This document shows positions 58,611-64,000 of a DNA stretch of 64,000 nucleotides, in pieces. How positions within the stretch are numbered: position 1 is the stretch's first letter; each line of letters opens with the position of its first letter. Below the pieces are notes generated by a model. The model was not told the DNA's origin. It did not search any database and saw only the letters and a list, made by a program, of their open reading frames with translations. A program made the position numbers and the translations under genes. The DNA lies in contig OW028573.1 in assembly GCA_932294295.1 (NCBI GenBank), forward strand, positions 56,831,829 through 56,895,828. Reading direction: 5' to 3'. Origin of the DNA: Alitta virens. Its lineage: Eukaryota > Annelida > Polychaeta > Phyllodocida > Nereididae.

Positions 58611-58755
58611 GAATGGAAGGTGGAAAAAGAGAGAGAGAATGGAAGGTGGAAAAAGAGAGAGAGAATGGAAGGTGGAAAAGGAGAAAGAGAATGGAAGGTG
58701 GAAAAGGAGAGAGAGAATGGAAGGTAAAATGAGAGAGAGAGAGAGGGGGGGGGGG
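58611..58755. repeat. 26-bp purine minisatellite with (GA)n and poly-G end
   Basis: GAATGGAAGG recurs at 58611, 58637, 58663, 58689 and 58715, exactly 26 bp apart. The last unit runs into GAGAGAGA and a run of ten to twelve G. The long open frames on both strands come from this purine bias. Confidence 0.9.
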
Positions 58756-59153
58756 CAGAGGTGCCTTCAACAGGAAAGCAATCGGGCCTTGTGTTACTGT
58801 GCCATTCTGTTTGTTCAGGCTCGATTAATGAAGGGGAGGCTTTCCAAGGCTTCGGGTGACAGGTTGACGAGCGCGAGTCAAACTTCACGACGGCGAGCGA
58901 CAGGTTTGCCAGCCTCACATAATGACGCTGCCTGTTAATTGAGGACCGGTATTCAAAGGTTTCGCTTATTGTAACAAGCTCCTGTGCTTCCATGCCCTTG
59001 TGGCAAAACCTTCTCTGCAAATGACGCAGGGAAACCTGAAACATGTGGGTGTATGTGTACACAAAATAAACACTCACAACTCTGCTAATGGATTTCCATA
59101 CTCTGTGACGTCATCATAGCACAATGGCTGTGTGTAATCATATGGGGACTGCA

Positions 59154-59222
59154 GAATAGAACATAATAGAATATAATAGAATAGAATAGAATAGAATAGA
59201 ACAGAATAGAATAGAATAGAAT
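59154..59222. repeat. (AATAG)n microsatellite
   Basis: About thirteen pentamers with a few substitutions. Confidence 0.92.
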
Positions 59223-60303
59223 ATGTGGGGTCCAGTAATGAGCATTCTTTTGTTAAACATGCATGGTTGGAGGGGCAATTTTGTTGTCTGAGCCAGGAAC
59301 ATAAACTGACGGGGTGGAAATGAGAAATGGCTGTGGGCTTTGTTAAAGCAAGTGGATGTCCTCATACAGTACTGGACAGAACTGACCAAATGACCTCCAA
59401 GGGCCAAAGCAATGTTGGGTCCGTAAACATTAGGTGCAGGGAAGCAAAAGCCAGCAGAAGGCAAGCAGAGGTTTCATGCACTGCTCCAATGTAGCATCAG
59501 TTGCTTGACGCCAGTCTCAGCAGCCGCATCGTGATGTAAAGCAGTGTTTAGAAGCCCTTCTGTAGAAAACAGGGCAAGTGGGGCGTGAGGGTTCTGACCT
59601 GTGACCCCCACAAAGTACCCACTGCTGTTATGTGTGCTCCACCACTAAACACATTCCTAAAGCAATCCCTCTTCCCAAACTCAATCTGGGCCAGCTCCCC
59701 AGGCCTCTCAGTATAACCAAGAAGTCTCACCTTCTCTCGTGTCACAAACACACAACCCTAAAACATGAAACCTTGCCCAGCTTGTGCCCGACTTGTGCCC
59801 ATCTTGTGCCTCAATACCTCATCCATCAGCATTTTCCCCAGCAAATTGTGACATGGGACGATACGGGGCCGAAATTGCATTTCAAAGCTGTGATTGTGGC
59901 AAACGTGGTCATACAATCTGCGCGTGTGGCACATTGCTCCGTTTGCCAAGTGACAGTCTGTTGACGGATAACGCGTTAACGGCGAGGCTATTTATCTCAT
60001 CGTCCCAATAAGCCTGGTGTAATCCTGTAGGATTCTTTATCGTTCGAATGTTGTCTGTACAGCTGCCATAAAAGCATAATAAATACATCCAATCAGCGGC
60101 TGGCACATTATGTTTATGCGAAATTCTACCTTTGCCACACATTGGGAAAACTCAGCGGTGGCCTCAGGATAGAACAAAGGAACTTGTCTTCATATAAAAC
60201 ATGCATAAACAATGGAGCAGACAGGAAAACAAAAAGTGTATTTACTTGAGTTACATGCATTTGTGACAATGAATAGCACCTGGTCACGGCGTGCCTAGTT
60301 ATG

Positions 60304-60332
60304 CCATGGATGTATAAGATATACATCCATGG
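60304..60332. repeat. 29-nt hairpin (13-bp arms)
   Basis: CCATGGATGTATA, AGA loop, TATACATCCATGG. TTAT lies on each side with a one-base offset, and an outer imperfect GTGC...GCAC pairing is present. Confidence 0.8.
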
Positions 60333-62128
60333 TTATCCTTAGCACCCTGGCGCATGCCCACTTGATAGGGGGTGCTTAGGACATCCGGGGCTTTTGTTTT
60401 AGTGACGCATGTTTCTCGCACATGTCGGAATGTGTGGCTCTGTCACCACTTAAGACGCTGCATGTTACCAGGTTCCCTGGTGCACTATTTATGTGACAGG
60501 GCTCCTCACTACATGACGTGCTGGTCCCTACGTAGCTCTATCATGGCTCTAGGTCCTATATGTCCAGCAGATGGGCAAAGGTCAGTGTTTTCTGCATTGG
60601 ACACTGCACTGAAGGGCGGCTAGTCTGGTGACCACTCATGGGTGCAAGCTCGCTGACCTGAGAAGTAGAAAATATTTTGCTCCAGGGCTTTTTGAGTACA
60701 GGTATCCAAGGCATTTCTAACCCATATGGGGTGCTATAGTTTGTAACACTTCAAAGCATGTTTGCAACACCCCAACATTTTGTCCAAGGACCTTGTTTAG
60801 GTTTTATCCAAGTACAGCGTAAAGAACAAGCTCTGATATTTACTGTTTGTGATTATAGATTATCAATGATAAACACCGCTGCAATTACCCATAAATATGA
60901 TCTGCAATGCATTAATGATATGAAATATTTGATCAATATGTTTATTAACATCTGCATTTACATAGACATCATCCATATCAGCAACAGAAGCTATTTCCTC
61001 TGATAAAACAAACACGATTAGATGCAATGTTTACTCATTTCTAAGAACTAAACCTAGTTTAATCATAACTTCCAAAACTGGGATGTTTATTTAAGCAGAA
61101 AACAAACATAAATTATTGAGCATGTCTTCTTCAAGTCCCCTACAACCGTCTCTTCCCTTAAGCTTTTGCAATATAGGGTTTCGATTTACGTTTTTCGAGC
61201 TTAAGAAAAAGAAAATGAAGAGAAACAAAGATTAGGATTTTCTGGACCTACAAAAGCATTTGAGCATCTCAAAATTTCATCACAAGCCACAATAGATACC
61301 TCAAAAACACCCAGGAAAAATATCCCTTCAGGAAATGCGATCTAATCCTTTCATTATTTCGCTTCTCAAAAAAAGTGATGGAGGGAAACTCGATAATCAT
61401 TTCATCTGGTTTCTTTCAGTATTAATCAAAATGTCCCTTTTGATCACAGCTCTAGGTCTCTGATTAAGCTTGAACTGCCATTTTCCTTTTTTATCGCCCG
61501 TTCTATCGACTTTTCAATCGAATATTTGTCAAGAATTTAGAAAAACGATGCAAAAAATATTAGAAGAAATGGACAAAAAATAAATGACTTAGTGGAAGGA
61601 TTTCTGCTTCTTTAGGAGTGGTTAATATCTGAATCAGAATGCTCTTTTTAATATTTTACGAAATGATCTTTCATATTTCATATGCTTTTCCATGCTGCAT
61701 TTGCCCTGTAGTGACAGTGAGTCCCCATTCAATGAAATTATCGATGCTGGGGTATGAACAATGGATTTTATGTTGTTCTTATCAAAGATCTGGTAGCCCT
61801 TGGAAATGCTTTTCCTCATGCATCAGGCACGTGTGAATGAGTAAGCACTCACCTGCCCATCAAAACTCATACAAAGCTCATTTATTGACGAATTACACGG
61901 AGGTATGTTTTGTGATTGACAATGAACCATAAAAAAAACAGGAAACCATACACTTGGCAGCAGGATAATTTTCACACGATTCCTTTTAAGAAAAGATCGA
62001 CAATTGTTTAGCTCAATCGACGTATCACGTGTCACAACAATTGGATGAACAAACAATTGATTGATATCGAGTCTTGGATCAATGCCATTATTCAATCTGT
62101 TGCTAACATTGTGCGTAACCCAGCATAT

Positions 62129-62327
62129 ATAGATAGATAGATAGATAGATAGACAGAGAGACAGACAGACAGATAGATAGACAGTGACAGACAGACAGAC
62201 AGATAGATAGATTGACAGACGGACGGACGGACAGACAGACAGACAGATCGACAGATAGACAGATAGATAGATAGATAGATAGATGGATAGATGGATAGAT
62301 GGATAGATGGATGGATAGATAGATAGC
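62129..62327. repeat. Compound (GATA)/(GACA)/(GGAC)/(GATG) array
   Basis: Two hundred bases of tetramers that change type along the array. It is followed by GCCTTACTGCCCTGTATATA, which may be an old retroposon 3' end. Confidence 0.9.
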
Positions 62328-63044
62328 CTTACTGCCCTGTATATAAATGGGACAAATTTGGCAATTTTATACCCATTTTTTTATTTTGTTAAGGAAGTCT
62401 GATAAAACATTTTCTTCCGGTCATTCACTTTTTGCGCAATCCTAAATTGTTTAATAATTAATTCTAATAGGCGCGTAATTAAATTAATTAGTTCGTAATC
62501 CAAGGTCTGCAAGGGCCTTAAGAGCTCTTAAAGACATTCTGCGGATTTAAACTTTGTTAAATATCTAATTTAATATGCTTTAGTAAACTAGCCTAGAAAC
62601 GATCATCTAATTAGTTAATTCAATCTATTTAATAATTTATCTAATTTATTAACGAGATTAGCCCAATTCTGAACTAGACAGACTTAACTTAAATGTTGAT
62701 ACGGCATGTCGATCATAAATTAGGCCTACATTAAATTATTATGTTTAAATAATGCATTATACATTTATCATCAAAACAAAGCTTTCCACGGCATATGATA
62801 AAATTTGGGAAATACCTTTTTATTTGTGATAAACATGATGTTTATCATGTCACTGGGCCATTCGGTTGATACAATTTTCATAACTTTGATGATTCAGTGC
62901 CAAAGTGCCATTAAGCTATAAATAAGACATGGGCAGTGAGAGGGGCCATTTTATGAGCATTCTGCAGCTGGATGAAGTTTGTAGCAACGTTAGAGTAAAA
63001 TGTCTAGTGCAGGGCACAGCTGCCACAGAACATAGCAAAAGACC

Positions 63045-63058
63045 TCCCCCCCCCCCCA
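63045..63058. repeat. Poly-C run
   Basis: About thirteen C. Confidence 0.85.
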
Positions 63059-63135
63059 ATCATCGATCATTTTTGGACCTTCTCTTGATGGTGAGGACAC
63101 AGGTGCTGGACCGGACTTTTGTACTCATGACCACC

Positions 63136-63240
63136 GCTGCTGCTGCTGCTGATGCTGCTGCTGATGTTGCTGTTACTGGTTTGCTGATGATGATGTGGAT
63201 GATGATGTTGATGCTGATGATACTTTTAGTGATGAAGATG
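63136..63240. repeat. Imperfect (CTG)n/(GAT)n trinucleotide tract
   Basis: GCTGCTGCTGCT-type runs pass into GATGATGATGTGGATGATGA-type sequence. Confidence 0.8.
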
Positions 63241-64000
63241 TATTATTCAAGACCGCCCATTCAGCACGACAGCCTATGTTCCACTCCACTGATCTCATTG
63301 TGTCAGTTTCCCTTCAAAAGAATGCTTCAATTGATTGCTGTAATAGTCCCTTGTCCTGCTTCACTTGATCAGCTATTTAATGGGTGTAATGAAGCGACTG
63401 GTTTGAAATGATGCAGTGCAAATGGCCAATAGATGCATCGCAGGTGACACTAATGTTTCAATGATAAGCTCTCCAGTCTCATGAATATAAATGATTCCTG
63501 CAGATAAAGAGCATGTGAAAAACCATGTCACAATCATGAATGTACATGGCTTGTAGTGTGAATGCAGGCTTATCAATGCCATGAGTCCTCCTTGATAACA
63601 ATACCAGATATGGCTGTTTTCTCATATTCTACGGTTGAAAATTCCATAATGTTGTATTGAAGTATCGATGCATAAAGCAAATGGAAATAAGGAAAGGGAG
63701 AGCCATAATATTGAGCTTTTCAAGGTCCCATATCTCACATCAGTGGGTATGAGCAAAGTCTAGTGTGTTGACGCCTGTGAAGTGCCAGCTTTGAACATGA
63801 CTGACATTTGATATTTAATACGACTCTGCCGTCATATCGTGTTGCCCTGCAGTGGAACTTGACATATTGGAATATTCAGAGGATGACAGGCAATTTGTTC
63901 GTGTACTACACATCTATAGTGTTGACTTCAGTTTGTGGCCATGGATTAACGGCTAATATCTGGGATGCGGGTTGGTGTGATGATATCTGTTGCTGCTGCG

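Larger units (their letters stand above)
52339..64000. other. Probable first intron of the second gene (continues past the window)
   Basis: Starts with GTATGT after the signal-peptide exon. I searched it for phase-1 acceptor exons with secreted-domain patterns (paired cysteines, SUEL YGR, sushi GCP) and saw none. It contains the 26-bp minisatellite, pentamer and tetramer arrays, two short palindromes and a CRE palindrome near 53830. Segments around 57.7-58.3 and 61.1-62.0 kb look unique and AT-motif rich and may be regulatory. Confidence 0.4.

Noticed and set aside
58372..59077. Pro/Ser-rich minus-strand frames of 132 and 214 codons and plus-strand Lys/Glu-rich frames
   Set aside because: Driven by the 26-bp purine minisatellite; no domain, no splice-site support.
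63121..63250. Ala/Met-rich frame at the right end
   Set aside because: Comes from (CTG)n and (GAT)n trinucleotide repeats.
1..64000. Bacterial-type systems (CRISPR, defence islands, operons)
   Set aside because: The window is eukaryotic; no direct-repeat/spacer array or operon-like packing is present.

Overview
The window is a gene-poor stretch of animal nuclear DNA, most likely from a marine invertebrate. It carries spliced genes with GT-AG introns, a 23-kb first intron, and lectin/CUB/sushi extracellular modules. It also holds decayed non-LTR retrotransposons (LINEs), small DNA transposons and many microsatellites. I cannot place the species: the retroelement types and the galactose-lectin protein fit an echinoderm, hemichordate, amphioxus or lophotrochozoan equally well.

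One gene is fully resolved on the + strand. Eight exons between 8110 and 40151 join with matching intron phases into a 512-residue open frame. It encodes a type I membrane protein: signal peptide, SUEL-type galactose/rhamnose-binding lectin domain with 8 Cys, CUB-like domain, one sushi (CCP) domain, short stem, one transmembrane helix, and a 161-residue tail with eight tyrosines. Every extracellular module is bounded by phase-1 introns. I recognise the architecture as an unnamed receptor-like lectin but know no accepted gene symbol.

A second + strand gene probably begins at 52254. A short exon encodes a signal peptide, ends at a phase-1 donor after 52338, and lies behind a CpG-rich region with two CCAAT boxes. 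I found no further exon of it before the window ends.

Layout: 1-7780, non-coding with microsatellites and a small hairpin; 7790-8109, candidate promoter; 8198-31158, intron 1 with LINE remnants (9.5-10.9 kb, 15.05-15.48 kb), two inverted copies of a palindromic MITE (14461, 24652), a non-autonomous hAT-like element with an 8-bp target duplication (19511-19768) and a tRNA-Ile fossil; 31159-40151, the remaining exons; 40152-41090, 3' UTR; 41.3-48.1 kb, a repeat-dense intergenic block (36-bp perfect palindrome, about 317-bp diverged repeats, a reverse-transcriptase-bearing LINE, and a 690-bp decamer array that appears to sit on a LINE 3' end); 51.8-52.3 kb, promoter and first exon of gene 2; 52.3-64 kb, its probable first intron, with minisatellites and two more short palindromes.

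The most unusual signals outside genes are the short palindromes, two of which have exact flanking direct repeats, and the decamer array. No bacterial-type systems, CRISPR arrays or viral genes were seen.
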